Shown: positions 32,657 to 40,818 of the stretch, piece by piece
How the letters are laid out: each line of letters begins with the position of its first letter
Numbering within the stretch: position 1 is the stretch's first letter
Position numbers and translations under genes: made by a program
The notes under the pieces: model-generated
The model's input: the letters and a program-made list of their open reading frames with translations, nothing else
What the model was told of the DNA's origin: nothing
Database searches by the model: none
Source of the DNA: a virus
Strand: one strand, 5' to 3'
DNA length: 64,000 nucleotides
IMG/VR virus record: IMGVR_UViG_3300044701_003953
Coordinates: 143,521-207,520 of that record

Positions 32657-33170
32657 TTTCCTGACCTTCTTCACTTTGATAGACATCCTCGTCGGCACCA
32701 GTTTCGTAGGCCTGCTCGATGTCCTCGGCGTCGATGCTTTCGCCTTCGAGCTCGAGGCTACCACGGTGTATCTCTTGCATGAGACGCTTGGGCATGACTA
32801 TCTCGACCAGCCACACAGGAACGTGCTTCATCTTGGGCATCTTGGTGCCGGCTTCGAAATCGTCGAGGGATTCTATTTTTTGTGGCACTTCCAGCTGATC
32901 TTTTTTGTAAAACACTTCGCAGCCGTACTCTAAGAGACGCTCGCCGCCCCTGGGGTCGGGCATCATCTTGTAGGGCCACATGAACACACAAGTCACGAAA
33001 TACTTTTCGTAGTGTGGTCCCTGTACCAGCTCACCTTTTTTCCAGTTGTCAAAAACATAGATGTCGAGCTCGTCGATCACACGCTCAAAATCTAGGAGCG
33101 TGTTGAGACTGCTGTCGGTGAGATAGATCTCTCGGGTGTTTTCAATGATGTCTGCGATACTTTGTGCCAT
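32631..33170 (-). CDS. Unknown phage protein with acidic tail
   Basis: 179 residues: a globular part (FERVIDELDIYVFDNWKKGEL, KYFVTCVFMWPYKMM) and a very acidic C-terminal tail. No domain recognised. The ATG at 33170 is only 7 bases after a CATAAATA late motif and has no ribosome site. It starts a late run with the acidic protein and glycosyltransferase-like genes. Confidence 0.6.
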   Translation of the reverse strand: MAQSIADIIENTREIYLTDSSLNTLLDFERVIDELDIYVFDNWKKGELVQGPHYEKYFVTCVFMWPYKMMPDPRGGERLLEYGCEVFYKKDQLEVPQKIESLDDFEAGTKMPKMKHVPVWLVEIVMPKRLMQEIHRGSLELEGESIDAEDIEQAYETGADEDVYQSEEGQENAEQQPAA

Positions 33171-33177
33171 AGTACTG

Positions 33178-33185
33178 TATTTATG
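33178..33185 (-). promoter_or_regulatory. T4-type late promoter motif CATAAATA placed against a start codon
   Basis: 7 bases (CAGTACT) separate the motif from the ATG at 33170. A TTGACA also lies about 16 bases upstream of the motif. Confidence 0.6.
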
Positions 33186-33210
33186 CTGATCTAGTTTTTG
33201 TCAAGCATAA

Positions 33211-33236
33211 AAAAATGCCCCTTGCGGGGCATTTTT
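33211..33236 (-). terminator. Intrinsic terminator after the TctC-like genes
   Basis: AAAAATGCCCC-TTGC-GGGGCATTTTT, an 11-bp stem with a T-run on the minus strand. It overlaps the stop codon of the first TctC-like gene. Confidence 0.85.
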
Positions 33237-34071
33237 ATTTGGCGACATAACTCTTGATATATCGATCAATCCACACTTCGACACGATCTAGCAGTGCTTT
33301 ATCGCTGGTGGTGGTTCTTGCTACATAATTTCCTTGGTCTAGTAGACCCACAAATCCCTTGGACTCTAGTGCCGACTTGACTCGAGCACGTTGATCTGCG
33401 CTGTCAACGCCATTGACTAATACCGTGACAGGGATACGCAAATCGGGAATTTTCATCTTAAGCTGTTTTCCGATGTAGTTTTGATCCACAGGATTGGTAC
33501 TGGCCACACATTCAATGGCACCCGAGGACTCTTGTTTCTGCGCAGCAGAAGCACCCAATAGGCCTAGGTCAAGGTCGCCGCTCATGATCTGCAGCAAGAC
33601 ATCCTTGCTGCCTGAAAATGGTAGAGCTTTGATGCTGGTGCCATTTTGTGCATTGATGTCAGCCACGATGGGTCCGGGTTGCATCACTGATGGAATACCA
33701 AAAGTGGCATTGGCAGAACGGAAATTCTTGCCGGATCCTTTTTTGGTGCAGATCTTGAAAAATTGTTCGCCGTAAAACACGATGTTCTTTTCTGTGATCT
33801 GTGGTTTGCAAATCTGCCCTTTGGCAACAGATGCAAAAGCCAGGCTGGTGCCATACACCAGAACACTGTCCTTGGTATCCTGGAACTTCTTGACGCCGTC
33901 GAGACAACTATCAGCTTGGTAAAACTTCGAGCCCGCAAGATTTTCTTGAAGAGTCATAGCAACAGTAGTGGTTGGACTGTTCCTTGATGAAGTAGAAATC
34001 ACTGTGATGTCGGAGGCTTGAGCCATCAAGGGCATAAAGGCAGCAATTACAGCCAATTTGATTTTTTTCAT
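33235..34071 (-). CDS. TctC/Bug-type periplasmic solute-binding protein, paralogue 1
   Basis: 278 residues with a clear signal peptide (cut after AQA) so periplasmic. TctC-type proteins deliver tricarboxylates or other acids to TctA/TctB. It has the family-like two-lobe pattern with MQPGPIVADINAQNGTSI and LLQIMSGDLDLGLLG. It is shorter than the usual 320. It shares long identical DNA stretches with paralogue 2 although other parts differ widely. The ATG is just after the stop of paralogue 2. Ligand unknown; citrate-like acids are typical of the family. Confidence 0.7.
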   Translation of the reverse strand: MKKIKLAVIAAFMPLMAQASDITVISTSSRNSPTTTVAMTLQENLAGSKFYQADSCLDGVKKFQDTKDSVLVYGTSLAFASVAKGQICKPQITEKNIVFYGEQFFKICTKKGSGKNFRSANATFGIPSVMQPGPIVADINAQNGTSIKALPFSGSKDVLLQIMSGDLDLGLLGASAAQKQESSGAIECVASTNPVDQNYIGKQLKMKIPDLRIPVTVLVNGVDSADQRARVKSALESKGFVGLLDQGNYVARTTTSDKALLDRVEVWIDRYIKSYVAK

Positions 34072-34074
34072 TTA

Positions 34075-34902
34075 TTATTTCCCGTAGTTTGAATGAGATC
34101 GTTGGATATATGCATTTACATTCTTTACCAGTTCCTCGGAACCTTGGTAAGTCACATTTGCATACTCACCTTTATTTAATAGAGTTTTTACGTCGTTGGA
34201 AATAATTCCTTGTTGTACCAGAGACAGAGCCTTGCTATCTTTGATGTTGTGAAGTATCAAAGTTTGTATGCGGATATCGGGCTGTTTCATTTTCAAAGCA
34301 CTACCTAAAAACTTCGAGCTTTTGGGATCTGTGGATGCGATACACTCGATGGTGCCTAGTTTTTCCTGGGAGGCTGCGGTGCTGGTTCCGATCAGACCGA
34401 GATCAAGGTCGCCGCTCATGATCTGCAGCAAGACATCCTTGCTCCCGGCAAAAGGCACAGGGCGTAGCGTAGTGGCGTTTTGTGCATTGATGTCGGCCAC
34501 GATGGCGTCTACAGGTTGCACAGAGGCCATCCCAAAAGTGGCATTGGCAGAACGGAAATTCTTGCCGGATCCTTTTTTGGTGCAGATCTGATAGTACTGC
34601 TCGCCATAGAACAAGATATTATTGGCTCGGATACTGGTGTCACAGGGTTTGTTTTTTCTCAAACCCGTGATGGCCAAATTGGTTCCATAGACTAGTAGAC
34701 TGTTGTTGGTGCTTTCATATTTGGCCACAGCAGCCTGGCAGCTTTCGCCCTGATGGTACGCACTACCAGGGATATTTTTTTGCACAGTCATGGCCAAAGT
34801 GGCCACCGGCGATGTTTTTGCTTGTGGATTGATTACAAGGGTTTCAGCAGCTACCGAGACCAGCGGCAGGCATGCTAGAGCGGATAAGATGATTTTTTTC
34901 AT
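34075..34902 (-). CDS. TctC/Bug-type periplasmic solute-binding protein, paralogue 2
   Basis: 275 residues with a signal peptide (cut after VAA), middle gene of the TctA, TctC-like 2, TctC-like 1 operon. It has the same fold elements as paralogue 1 (VADINAQNATTL, LLQIMSGDLDLGLIG) and the shared ICTKKGSGKNFRSANATFG block. AAGGA precedes the ATG. Two different binding proteins with one TctA is a known arrangement for Bug-family systems and would widen the substrate range. Confidence 0.7.
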   Translation of the reverse strand: MKKIILSALACLPLVSVAAETLVINPQAKTSPVATLAMTVQKNIPGSAYHQGESCQAAVAKYESTNNSLLVYGTNLAITGLRKNKPCDTSIRANNILFYGEQYYQICTKKGSGKNFRSANATFGMASVQPVDAIVADINAQNATTLRPVPFAGSKDVLLQIMSGDLDLGLIGTSTAASQEKLGTIECIASTDPKSSKFLGSALKMKQPDIRIQTLILHNIKDSKALSLVQQGIISNDVKTLLNKGEYANVTYQGSEELVKNVNAYIQRSHSNYGK

Positions 34903-34920
34903 GGTATTTTTCCTTTTGAA

Positions 34921-36207
34921 TCAGATAGTGGAGATGACCTGTAGAGCAGTCCATATGACTTTGTCCCCCAGGATAAACGCGAATAGCATGGGAATAGGAT
35001 CGATGTTCTTTTTATCTAGTGCATAACCGATCGCGCTAAAAAACAAGAACAAGCAAACATATTTCAATGCTCCCAACTCTGAATAGTAGAAATCTATCAA
35101 CCCCAGGCCTGCTATCAACAACAACAGTATGAATCTAAATCTCGACTGTAGAAACAACAGGGCACGAGCATAGACGTCCAACAAACTGGTACTCAGGAAG
35201 TAGTAGATCACAGCCAGCAACACACAGGCCAGTTGTATGGTCAACAACATACGACCCACTTCTTCGAGATTGGCCAGGTCCGGCCAGTCAATGAGTTTGG
35301 TCTGCAGGATCTGTAACACTATGACTTCACCCACAGTGATGGGTATGCCCACGATCAACAACGGTAACATGCTAGTGATCATGGCCGAGTTGTTGGCCGA
35401 TTCTGCCGAAGTGACTTTTTTACTCAAATCTTTTTCGGTGTGGAACGCCAAGTTGCTGCTCAAAGTCGCCGACGGTCCTGGTATGAGCCCGATCATGCTG
35501 CCAATGACGCCGCCTTTGACAGCACTGGTCCATGGCATATCACCAATCACAGATTCAGCATTACGAGATTGCCATATTTCACTGTCATATTTTTTAAACA
35601 GCTCGGGCACGATCAACAAGCCCAAGGCCATGGAAAAAAACGTGGTGTTCTGGAAAGTCTCTTGTAAGTGATACCAGGCTTCTGGCAAAGCATAATTGTT
35701 TTTTGGGCCCAGTAGAATACCAAACATCACTAACACCAATGCCACCGGTCTGTTTTTACTGAGTAATACAAAAAACAACAATGCGAATCCGAAGATCACG
35801 GCCTTGACCCAGATTTTGTTGAACCAAAACATGAAATCGTACGACCCCAGCACAAACACAGCCACACATGCCACTGATGCAGCCACAGATGCTACCACTG
35901 ATCCACGTGCGGTGTATTTGATCAGTTTGATACGATCTTTGATGCCCAAGGGTTTGATCGAATTCAAGTAGATCAAACTCGACGTTTCGCCAGGTACACC
36001 AGTGGTTATGGCAGCCACGCTGCCAAAATACTGCGACCCAATGATCACGGCTGCCCAGTATAGGAATATGTCAAACACCGACATGAATTCCACAAACGGG
36101 AACATCAACATCATGCCCAAAGCAATAGGCATGGCCGGGAAAAGTCCTACCAACATCCCGGCCATGATTCCTGAAACAAAAGTTATGATTGTTGAAAGTT
36201 CGATCAA
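34921..36207 (-). CDS. tctA: TctA-like membrane subunit of a tripartite tricarboxylate transporter
   Basis: 428 residues, about ten to twelve hydrophobic segments, with the family repeats VGLFPAMPIALGM and GLIPGPSATLSSNLAF (two half-repeat motifs around a GLxPG core). TctA usually has about 500 residues, so some loops are missing. The start is a TTG with weak AGAG upstream; later ATGs would remove the first membrane segment. No TctB was found. The operon continues into two TctC-like genes and ends in a terminator. In bacteria this is the secondary transporter for citrate-type acids. Confidence 0.8.
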   Translation of the reverse strand: MIELSTIITFVSGIMAGMLVGLFPAMPIALGMMLMFPFVEFMSVFDIFLYWAAVIIGSQYFGSVAAITTGVPGETSSLIYLNSIKPLGIKDRIKLIKYTARGSVVASVAASVACVAVFVLGSYDFMFWFNKIWVKAVIFGFALLFFVLLSKNRPVALVLVMFGILLGPKNNYALPEAWYHLQETFQNTTFFSMALGLLIVPELFKKYDSEIWQSRNAESVIGDMPWTSAVKGGVIGSMIGLIPGPSATLSSNLAFHTEKDLSKKVTSAESANNSAMITSMLPLLIVGIPITVGEVIVLQILQTKLIDWPDLANLEEVGRMLLTIQLACVLLAVIYYFLSTSLLDVYARALLFLQSRFRFILLLLIAGLGLIDFYYSELGALKYVCLFLFFSAIGYALDKKNIDPIPMLFAFILGDKVIWTALQVISTI

Positions 36208-36265
36208 TTGATTTCTCTATTCGATGTAAAAATTTATCAATGGAAAATCACTGGTGCGCCCCACT

Positions 36266-36955
36266 TCAGTGGGTGGGTTTGAGAGCGCCGGTCTTGCTGG
36301 CCAAGATGAGTTGTGTGCGGTTCTGCACACCGTATCGTCGAATGATGGCCGATACATGACCTTTGACGGTGTCTTCGCTGACCTGTAAGATCTCAGCTAT
36401 CTTGCGATTGGGCAGGCCGCGTTGTGTGATCAACTTGAACACTTCGGCCTGGCGATCCGTGAGACCGATCTCTCGCTTGCGCACCACTGCTCGCTGGAGT
36501 TCGGGTTTGACCACGATGCTGGGCCAGTGGCTTTCACCGCGGGCCAGAGTCTGATATGCTGTCACTGAATGTTCAGCATCAAAGAATCGCATGCCCGGAA
36601 TCACGCCTAGAACATCGTTGCGTTTGAGTTTGGCCAAGAGATCGGCGTCCAGGAGTTCGGGTACTACCACAGCGATGTCCACCCGCTGGCGCTCGGCCAC
36701 GAAGCGCGACAACGATGACAGCATGCTCAACACTTCGTCGATCATCATGTCATTGCGTTCCAGACAGTCCAAGCGGAACACCACCAAGGCGTCCTCGGGC
36801 TCTTCGAGCTGGCGCATGAGATTGGGCCAGCCGGCTGTGATGGTTATGGCGATGCCTACCGCGGCATGATGGTCGACCACACGCTGGATAGACTCCAACT
36901 CGACCTCAGAATCGGTGCTGGGCGAGAAGTAAATGATTTTTCGGGATTTGGCCAT
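36266..36955 (-). CDS. LuxR/NarL-type transcription regulator
   Basis: 229 residues. The C-terminal helix-turn-helix (about 168-222) reads LTDRQAEVFKLITQRGLPNRKIAEILQVSEDTVKGH in pieces, the classic LuxR/NarL four-helix unit. The N-terminal part resembles a receiver domain fold, but no clear phosphoacceptor Asp and Lys pattern is visible, so it may be a pseudo-receiver. It lies directly upstream of the TctA operon in the same direction. The gene is less AT-rich than its neighbours. A sigma-70-type promoter sits against the ATG with no ribosome site. Confidence 0.85.
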   Translation of the reverse strand: MAKSRKIIYFSPSTDSEVELESIQRVVDHHAAVGIAITITAGWPNLMRQLEEPEDALVVFRLDCLERNDMMIDEVLSMLSSLSRFVAERQRVDIAVVVPELLDADLLAKLKRNDVLGVIPGMRFFDAEHSVTAYQTLARGESHWPSIVVKPELQRAVVRKREIGLTDRQAEVFKLITQRGLPNRKIAEILQVSEDTVKGHVSAIIRRYGVQNRTQLILASKTGALKPTH

Positions 36956-36962
36956 TTTGTTG

Positions 36963-36992
36963 ATTTTACTATGACCTGGTGTTGCCTGTCAA
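36963..36992 (-). promoter_or_regulatory. Sigma-70-type promoter against the LuxR-type gene start
   Basis: TTGACA (36992-36987), an 18-base spacer and TAAAAT (36968-36963), with 7 bases to the ATG at 36955. Confidence 0.65.
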
Positions 36993-37088
36993 GGCCGTAA
37001 ATGCGGGTATGGAGGAATTTGGTTAGCCAAATATTTAGTAGTCAGTGACAAAAAAGAACTCTTCTGTTTTTATACGAGCATATGGGTA

Positions 37089-37096
37089 CCTAAATA
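37089..37096 (+). promoter_or_regulatory. T4-type late promoter motif CCTAAATA, plus strand
   Basis: 30 bases before the TTG start of phoH, on the plus strand, with AAAGGAGG in between. Confidence 0.55.
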
Positions 37097-37126
37097 TCTG
37101 TGTCACTTCCGCCAAAGGAGGCACAC

Positions 37127-37870
37127 TTGACCAAAAGAAAACATCGCGACTCATATTCGCATCATCCGCAAGCCCTTCAACAACAGCACATAGACTACGA
37201 ACATTATCGATCAAATCGACAAAATATACAGCTCATCCCTAAGAGTCTTGGGCAAGAGAGGTATATAGAGTTGCTGACCGACCCAGCACGAACGATCATA
37301 TTCGCCACAGGCCCAGCCGGTACTGGCAAGACCATGTTGGCGGTGTTGGCAGCACTGCGAGCACTCAAGAATGGCGAGTGCAAGAAGATAGTGATCACTA
37401 GACCGGCAGTGGGTGTAGATGACGAGAAGCACGGTTTCCTACCCGGAGACTTGAACCAAAAGATGGAACCCTGGACCCGTCCCATATTCGACTACATGGG
37501 CGAATATATGAGACCCCAGGAAATCGCAAGGATGCTAGACGAACAGATCGTGGAAATTTCCCCACTGGCATTCATGAGAGGACGCACATTTAAAAATGCG
37601 TGGATCATCGCAGACGAAATGCAGAATGCCACGCCCTCGCAGATGAAGATGCTGCTTACGCGACTCGGCGAAGGTTCCCGTATGGTAGTAACTGGTGACA
37701 CGAAACAAGCAGATCGCCAGGACCCTGACAACGGACTACTTGATTTCAAGAAAATAGTAGCAGATTATGATGGAAAATTACTACATATTTCCGGTGTAGA
37801 GTTTGATTATCGTGATATAAAGCGCCACCCAGCGGTGTCAGAAGTACTAAAACTTTACGGTGAAATCTAA
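37127..37870 (+). CDS. phoH: PhoH-like ATPase
   Basis: 247 residues. Walker A FATGPAGTGKTML, the ITRPAVGVDDEKHGFLPG segment and MVVTGDTKQADRQ identify the PhoH P-loop NTPase family, common in phages and linked to RNA metabolism or phosphate response in bacteria. The start is the TTG at 37127, because AAAGGAGG lies 5 bases upstream. An earlier in-frame GTG at 37100 has no such site. It is on the plus strand with its own late motif, back to back with the LuxR-type gene. Confidence 0.9.
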   Translation: MTKRKHRDSYSHHPQALQQQHIDYEHYRSNRQNIQLIPKSLGQERYIELLTDPARTIIFATGPAGTGKTMLAVLAALRALKNGECKKIVITRPAVGVDDEKHGFLPGDLNQKMEPWTRPIFDYMGEYMRPQEIARMLDEQIVEISPLAFMRGRTFKNAWIIADEMQNATPSQMKMLLTRLGEGSRMVVTGDTKQADRQDPDNGLLDFKKIVADYDGKLLHISGVEFDYRDIKRHPAVSEVLKLYGEI

Positions 37871-37886
37871 AGGTTTTTGCCATAAT

Positions 37887-37894
37887 CATAAATA
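37887..37894 (+). promoter_or_regulatory. T4-type late promoter motif CATAAATA, plus strand
   Basis: 33 bases before the ATG of the DctP-like gene. Confidence 0.6.
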
Positions 37895-37927
37895 AAGTTA
37901 TCATATCACTCAATGGAGACTTCCCCA

Positions 37928-39016
37928 ATGACACAATTAACTGGAAAAAATGGACGTAGAAAAGTCCGTTGGATCATAGCTCACTTCCCACTAGAACTGT
38001 TTGTTCGTGCGGCCAAGGCATTTCAGCTCGAAATTGAAAAACTTTGCCCCGGGCAGTTCGACATCGAGATCCATACTATCGGTTCTTATCTAAGAGCTTA
38101 CGGTAACGAACTCACTGAAGAACAGAAAAAGAATCTTGGATTCGTGGCCCCACGTATTCCTGGACTCGAAGATCCCAAGAACACAGTTGCAACTAAAAAC
38201 CCAGACAGCCTAGTTTTTGCTAAAGACTTCAACCAACTCAAAGTTTGGTGGAAGACATTGTTTGAGGTGATGAAAGAGCAGAAGTTTGAGATGAGCCAGA
38301 CACAGGTCAACATCGTTGGTAGCCATCTGCACACCAACTTCCATGCCATCGATCTTCCTTACCTTTTCAAAGATCACGATCACGTAGCTAAAGTACTCGA
38401 CGGCGAAGTCGGACAAAAGATCAGCGACCAAGTAGCAAAAGACACTGGTGTAAAAGCACTGGGTTACACATACTCGGGCGGATATCGAATCATCGGTAGT
38501 ACCGAGGGTATTACAAAACTTGATGATCTTAAAGAAAAGAAATTCATCAGCTTTACTGCACCTAGCAATATGTTGTTCAGACTCGCAGACGTACCACGTC
38601 TTCCACGTTACCTCACAACAGCAGAAGACCTCGGTGATATCGCTGAGCAAGGTGGTGCCATTGAGACCACATATCTGCGCTTTGCTGGTAAGAATGTTCT
38701 TAAAACAAACCACAGCATGTTCATGACATCGATCCTGACCAGCGAAAACTTCATAAATTCGTTAACAGAAGACCAGCGTGCCGCTTTTACAGAAGCTGCA
38801 CATCGTGTTGCCAAAATCGAAAGACTTTGGTCTGTTGAAGATGCCGCCAAGTATGAGCAGGATGCTGAAAGCCGTGGCGTTACTATCGTTCCAGTTAACG
38901 AAGAAGACGACACAAGACTCAGAACAGCAGCCAAGGAAATTTACAAGAAAGAAAATCTTGAGAAGATTGGTATCGACTACACATTAGTAGAAGAAATCAT
39001 CAAACTCGGTAAGTAA
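37928..39016 (+). CDS. DctP-like TRAP transporter binding-protein fold without signal peptide
   Basis: 362 residues from the ATG at 37928 (GGAG 9 bases upstream; an ATG five codons earlier has none). The layout follows the DctP family: YTYSGGYRIIGS with KLDDLKEKKF, then an LKTNHSMFMTSI region and the long C-terminal helix with LTEDQRAAFTEAA. DctP proteins bind dicarboxylates in the periplasm. Here the first residues are basic and not a signal peptide, so it would remain in the cytoplasm or be exported another way. A shared terminator follows. It may have a new role, for example as a cytosolic metabolite binder. Confidence 0.65.
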   Translation: MTQLTGKNGRRKVRWIIAHFPLELFVRAAKAFQLEIEKLCPGQFDIEIHTIGSYLRAYGNELTEEQKKNLGFVAPRIPGLEDPKNTVATKNPDSLVFAKDFNQLKVWWKTLFEVMKEQKFEMSQTQVNIVGSHLHTNFHAIDLPYLFKDHDHVAKVLDGEVGQKISDQVAKDTGVKALGYTYSGGYRIIGSTEGITKLDDLKEKKFISFTAPSNMLFRLADVPRLPRYLTTAEDLGDIAEQGGAIETTYLRFAGKNVLKTNHSMFMTSILTSENFINSLTEDQRAAFTEAAHRVAKIERLWSVEDAAKYEQDAESRGVTIVPVNEEDDTRLRTAAKEIYKKENLEKIGIDYTLVEEIIKLGK

Positions 39017-39031
39017 TATTCTTGCACTAAT

Positions 39032-39057
39032 AAAAAACCGCCTCCGGGCGGTTTTTT
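39032..39057. terminator. Bidirectional intrinsic terminator between convergent genes
   Basis: AAAAAACCGCC-TCCG-GGCGGTTTTTT, an 11-bp stem with T-runs on both strands, between the DctP-like gene (plus) and the HAD-like gene (minus). Confidence 0.9.
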
Positions 39058-39643
39058 ATTGGCCGACTACTAGCTCGTATATCTCTCGCCAGTCCTTGAC
39101 TTTAGGAATGTCTTCGTGATAGTAGTGCATATTATGACCGTGCTCGACTAGTATCGGTTTAAGTCCTAACATCCAGCCCAATTCGGCATTTGTGACTTTG
39201 TCCTCGATCCACCACAGCCCGGTCTTGCGATAAGGTGCCAGTGCTTCGTCTTTGTCAGCACCAGTATCCAAGCACACTATCTTTTCGAAAACAGTCTCCC
39301 CAAACAGTTTGGCGAGATTCATCTCGCGGAGTCTCTGTGCGTTCCTGTCTAAGCTCAATGACGTGATACAGTGGAATACGAATCCGTGTTCTTCGTGTAG
39401 CCTCTTCACGTAATACATAGCATCACGGAGTGGTGGGAGGAACCCAATAGCGGCACTTTCGTTGAACATCTTGATCAGCTTCTTGCCTTGTGTTTTCGTG
39501 ATGCCGTAACGTTCGCCGATGTCATAGTTGAGTTCTCCACCGGGCACCATCTCGAAGCCATGGTCCTCCATCCAAACAGAAAAGGCATACTCCCAGTTAA
39601 GGAGCACGCCGTCGCAGTCAGTTAAAATAATCCTATTCGTCAT
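39056..39643 (-). CDS. HAD-like phosphatase
   Basis: 195 residues with the HAD motif I DCDGVLLNW (nucleophile Asp9, Asp11), a cap-like insertion, motif II-like CITSLS, and a C-terminal WWIEDKVTN that resembles motif IV. HAD enzymes dephosphorylate nucleotides, sugars or other metabolites; similar proteins in phages are often called 5'-nucleotidase-like. It overlaps the next gene by 4 bases. Confidence 0.8.
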   Translation of the reverse strand: MTNRIILTDCDGVLLNWEYAFSVWMEDHGFEMVPGGELNYDIGERYGITKTQGKKLIKMFNESAAIGFLPPLRDAMYYVKRLHEEHGFVFHCITSLSLDRNAQRLREMNLAKLFGETVFEKIVCLDTGADKDEALAPYRKTGLWWIEDKVTNAELGWMLGLKPILVEHGHNMHYYHEDIPKVKDWREIYELVVGQ

Positions 39644-40395
39644 AACACCTTTACACGATTGAGTTGGGTTGAGTCGTCACGATGTGCTTTCACCGTGCCT
39701 TGTATTTTAAGTTTCGCTCCAGCGGCCAGTTGCTCGCGGTAGCTGAAGAAAATCATTTTGCCATCGCCGGTGATAGCATTGTTGAACCATACGTTCCACT
39801 TCTGGCTGTAATTGCTACGAATCACTTCCACATCCAGCGACACCTTGTCACCTTCGGCACCGATGTGCCCACCGGTGCTACGCTCACGGGCATCTTCTTC
39901 CCGGCGTCCGTGCGTATACGAACGGATCTGGCTGGGCACCAGGCTCAGGGCATAGCGATCAGCACGGGTGTCAAAGTTGTCAAGATTGATCATATCCATC
40001 ATGGAGCGATCAAAGTCTGACAGATTGCCTTTGAGGCTCTTGAGCGTGAGATTCTTCTGGTGCCACTCGCGCACGGCACGACCTTCGGCCTGGTCTGCTT
40101 CTGACACACCGGTGTTCAGGGCATCTAGCATGAGATCTCGGTTGGTACGATTTTTGGTCACATACTGATCGTTCTCGATCTGTACATTGGGCACCTTGTA
40201 ATAGTTGCCACCATTAACCCTATCAGCCACTACTGCCGCACCCCAGACTTGATCCGCGGTGTAGAGAACGCTCACGGGCTTAGCCGATGCTCGACGGCTT
40301 CTTTTTTCTGTGGGAGTATCTTCGTCGTCGTCCATCTGCCCGAGACGTTTGATCTCGAGCGAAGTCCAACCAGTCACGTCAACGAATCCAGACAT
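39640..40395 (-). CDS. Unknown phage protein with OB-like C-terminal segment
   Basis: 251 residues. The C-terminal 50 (KMIFFSYREQLAAGAKLKIQG and TVKAHRDDSTQLNRVKVL, given in parts) resemble the beta-rich end found in some phage replication or single-strand-binding proteins. The N-terminus is charged with a short EDTPTEKRSRRAS linker. No family named with confidence. It lies between the HAD-like and a short conserved gene in the early-type region. Confidence 0.55.
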   Translation of the reverse strand: MSGFVDVTGWTSLEIKRLGQMDDDEDTPTEKRSRRASAKPVSVLYTADQVWGAAVVADRVNGGNYYKVPNVQIENDQYVTKNRTNRDLMLDALNTGVSEADQAEGRAVREWHQKNLTLKSLKGNLSDFDRSMMDMINLDNFDTRADRYALSLVPSQIRSYTHGRREEDARERSTGGHIGAEGDKVSLDVEVIRSNYSQKWNVWFNNAITGDGKMIFFSYREQLAAGAKLKIQGTVKAHRDDSTQLNRVKVL

Positions 40396-40408
40396 AGTTG
40401 CTCCTTGA

Positions 40409-40753
40409 TTAATCTAAACGGCTACCAGCATAAGCACGGAAACCATATTTCTCGAATACCTTCTGGGCCGCGTATGCGCCAGCCTCTTTGGTATCGACAT
40501 TCTGTACTGGCATACCACTCGGGTCCCAGATCGAAAAACATTTTTTATAGTCTGAGCGGTCAACACCAGCGGCTTTCAACATCTTGCCTAATCGGGTGTT
40601 GCCTTTGATGCCATAGATATCAACCCAGGCGAAACCACAGGCATATTGATCTTGGCCGTTCAATTTCTCTTGGAAGAATCGATCAGCGGCTTTACGTGCG
40701 GCCACTTTGGCCTCGGCTACTATATCGTTGATTTGCTCTTGTGTATATTCCAT
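40409..40753 (-). CDS. Small conserved-looking phage protein
   Basis: 114 residues from the ATG at 40753, with GGAG 6 bases upstream; a TTG four codons earlier has no site. Helical with CGFAWVDIYGIKGNTRLGKML and a C-terminal KYGFRAYAGSRLD segment. No domain recognised. It is the first gene of an early-type transcript with its own TTGACC-17-TACAAT promoter, so it may act early in infection. Confidence 0.65.
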   Translation of the reverse strand: MEYTQEQINDIVAEAKVAARKAADRFFQEKLNGQDQYACGFAWVDIYGIKGNTRLGKMLKAAGVDRSDYKKCFSIWDPSGMPVQNVDTKEAGAYAAQKVFEKYGFRAYAGSRLD

Positions 40754-40784
40754 AATCTGCTCCAATCTTTTACTGTATGCTTAT

Positions 40785-40813
40785 ATTGTAGCAAAATGGA
40801 AATTTCTGGTCAA
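40785..40813 (-). promoter_or_regulatory. Sigma-70-type promoter for the 114-residue early gene
   Basis: TTGACC (40813-40808), a 17-base spacer and TACAAT (40790-40785). Confidence 0.75.
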
Positions 40814-40818
40814 CCGGG

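Noticed and set aside
33235-34902. PstS-type phosphate-binding proteins
   Set aside because: Phages sometimes carry pstS, but these sequences lack the phosphate-binding SGT pattern and sit with TctA, so the TctC reading was preferred.
33235-36955. Bacterial chromosome insert or assembly chimera in the tct region
   Set aside because: The flanking genes, promoters and terminators are phage-like and continuous on both sides, and the block is not bounded by repeats. Only read-level data could exclude a chimera.
37100-37126. GTG at 37100 as the phoH start
   Set aside because: AAAGGAGG is between this GTG and the TTG at 37127, so the TTG is the start with a proper ribosome site.
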